Origin: Bradyrhizobium jicamae
GTDB taxonomy: Bacteria > Pseudomonadota > Alphaproteobacteria > Rhizobiales > Xanthobacteraceae
Assembly: GCF_001440395.1 (NCBI RefSeq)
Contig: NZ_LLXZ01000191.1
Location: 54,724 to 118,723, forward strand
Direction: 5' to 3'
DNA length: 64,000 nucleotides
Below are positions 63,537 to 64,000 of this stretch, one piece after another. The notes below the pieces were generated by a model that saw nothing but the letters and a program-made list of their open reading frames with translations, had not been told where the DNA came from and made no database searches. Positions within the stretch are counted from its first letter, which is position 1. The number at the start of each line of letters is the position of its first letter. Position numbers and translations under genes: made by a program.

Positions 63537-63929
63537 ATGTATCATCTCACCGCGCTCGTCACCTTGCTGGCGATCCTGGTCTATTTCTACTCGTCGATCC
63601 TGGTGTCGCGGGCGCGGGGCACGTTCGGCGTCAAGCTGCCGGCGATTTCGGGAAATCCGGATTTCGAGCGCGTGTTTCGCGCGCAAATGAATACGCTGGA
63701 ATGGCTGCCGATCTTCCTGCCGTCGCTGTGGCTGTTCGCCATCTACATCAGTGACGGCATCGCCGCCGCGATCGGGCTGGTGTGGGTCGCTGGCCGTATT
63801 CTCTACGTGCTCGGCTACGCCAGGGCGGTCAAGGACCGCAGCCTGGGTTTTGCAATCCAGGCGCTGGCGACGATCGCGCTGTGGGTGGGCGCATTCGGCG
63901 CCATCGTGTGGCGGCTTGTGCAGGGATAA
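63537..63929 (+). CDS. MAPEG-family membrane protein
   Basis: A 130-residue, four-helix inner-membrane protein of the membrane-associated eicosanoid/glutathione metabolism family. Marks are LTALVTLLAILVYFYSSILV, VSRARGTFGVKLPAISGNPD, FERVFRAQMNTLEWLPIFLP and AGRILYVLGYARAVKDRSLG, which keep the RxQxNxxE-like pattern of the family. ATG 63537 has GGGGAAA 7 bases upstream. Bacterial members may be glutathione transferases; the reaction is unknown. It follows the AttH-like gene by 29 bases and may belong to the same operon. Confidence 0.9.
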   Translation: MYHLTALVTLLAILVYFYSSILVSRARGTFGVKLPAISGNPDFERVFRAQMNTLEWLPIFLPSLWLFAIYISDGIAAAIGLVWVAGRILYVLGYARAVKDRSLGFAIQALATIALWVGAFGAIVWRLVQG

Positions 63930-63935
63930 TCGCCG

Positions 63936-64000
63936 CGTCGTCACTGCCTGCGACAAACGCGAAGCGTTTGCGCAAGGGAGCGAAGCGACGAAGCAATCCA
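63936..64000. repeat. Diverged palindromic repeat of family B, cut off by the window edge
   Basis: CGTCGTCACTGCCTGCGACA followed by AACGCGAAGCGTTTGCGCAA and GCGAAGCAATCCA at the edge resembles the left half of the family B element at 11130. Internal AAACGCGAAGCGTTT is a hairpin. The right half lies outside the window. Confidence 0.6.

Overview
The window looks like a chromosomal segment of a Bradyrhizobium-type alphaproteobacterium (Nitrobacteraceae). The reasons are high GC content, many compact operons with 4-base ATGA/GTGA/TTGA overlaps, gene families typical of that group (fused Dpp-type ATPase, Sox thiosulfate oxidation, cyanide-insensitive-type bd oxidase, many major facilitator carriers) and a large set of short palindromic intergenic repeats. 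No rRNA, tRNA, CRISPR array, transposase or phage gene was found. The genus is inferred from protein content, not tested.

Region 1 (1-9928) is a nitrogen-salvage locus. A 5'-truncated allophanate hydrolase (atzF-like, + strand) converges on a minus-strand operon. In transcription order this encodes a Tat-type extracellular binding protein, two Dpp-type permeases, a fused double ATPase, AtzG-, AtzE- and AtzH-like proteins, and a GntR regulator. The likely scheme is import of a ureido or carboxyamide compound, hydrolysis by AtzEG, decarboxylation by AtzH, and final hydrolysis of allophanate by AtzF. The ATPase gene carries an in-frame palindromic repeat that encodes its interdomain linker.

Region 2 (10155-25000) holds a divergent APH-fold kinase, an orphan UgpB-like binding protein, a tightly overlapping signalling operon (small exported protein, membrane histidine kinase, receiver-kinase hybrid, OmpR-type regulator), an ECF sigma factor followed by a 66-residue exported protein, a bd-type quinol oxidase with an unlisted 43-residue third subunit, an L,D-transpeptidase and an AapJ-like binding protein.

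Region 3 (25000-36100) is catabolic and accessory: two acyl-CoA dehydrogenases, a carboxymuconolactone-decarboxylase-like protein, a VOC protein, two major facilitator carriers, a SnoaL-like protein, an S9 peptidase and two methyltransferases.

Region 4 (36128-44706) is a sulfur-oxidation island. A dithiol ArsR repressor of the SqrR/BigR type is divergent from soxC-soxD-soxX-soxY-soxZ-soxA-soxK-like-soxB-dsrE-like, followed by a persulfide dioxygenase-rhodanese fusion. A 23-bp palindrome in the divergent promoter region is the likely operator.

Region 5 (44855-52428) is cobalamin uptake: btuC-btuD-btuF on the minus strand, and divergently a cobalamin riboswitch ahead of a BtuB-like receptor, then an unrecognised 334-residue protein and small hypothetical genes.

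Region 6 (52459-64000) has a frameshifted ATP-grasp pseudogene, two major facilitator carriers, a D-aminoacylase-like amidohydrolase, a GIY-YIG protein lying between repeat copies, and an operon of LolD-type ATPase, FtsX-type permease, AttH/CrtC-like protein and MAPEG protein. At least nine palindromic repeat types punctuate the window, mostly at operon ends.
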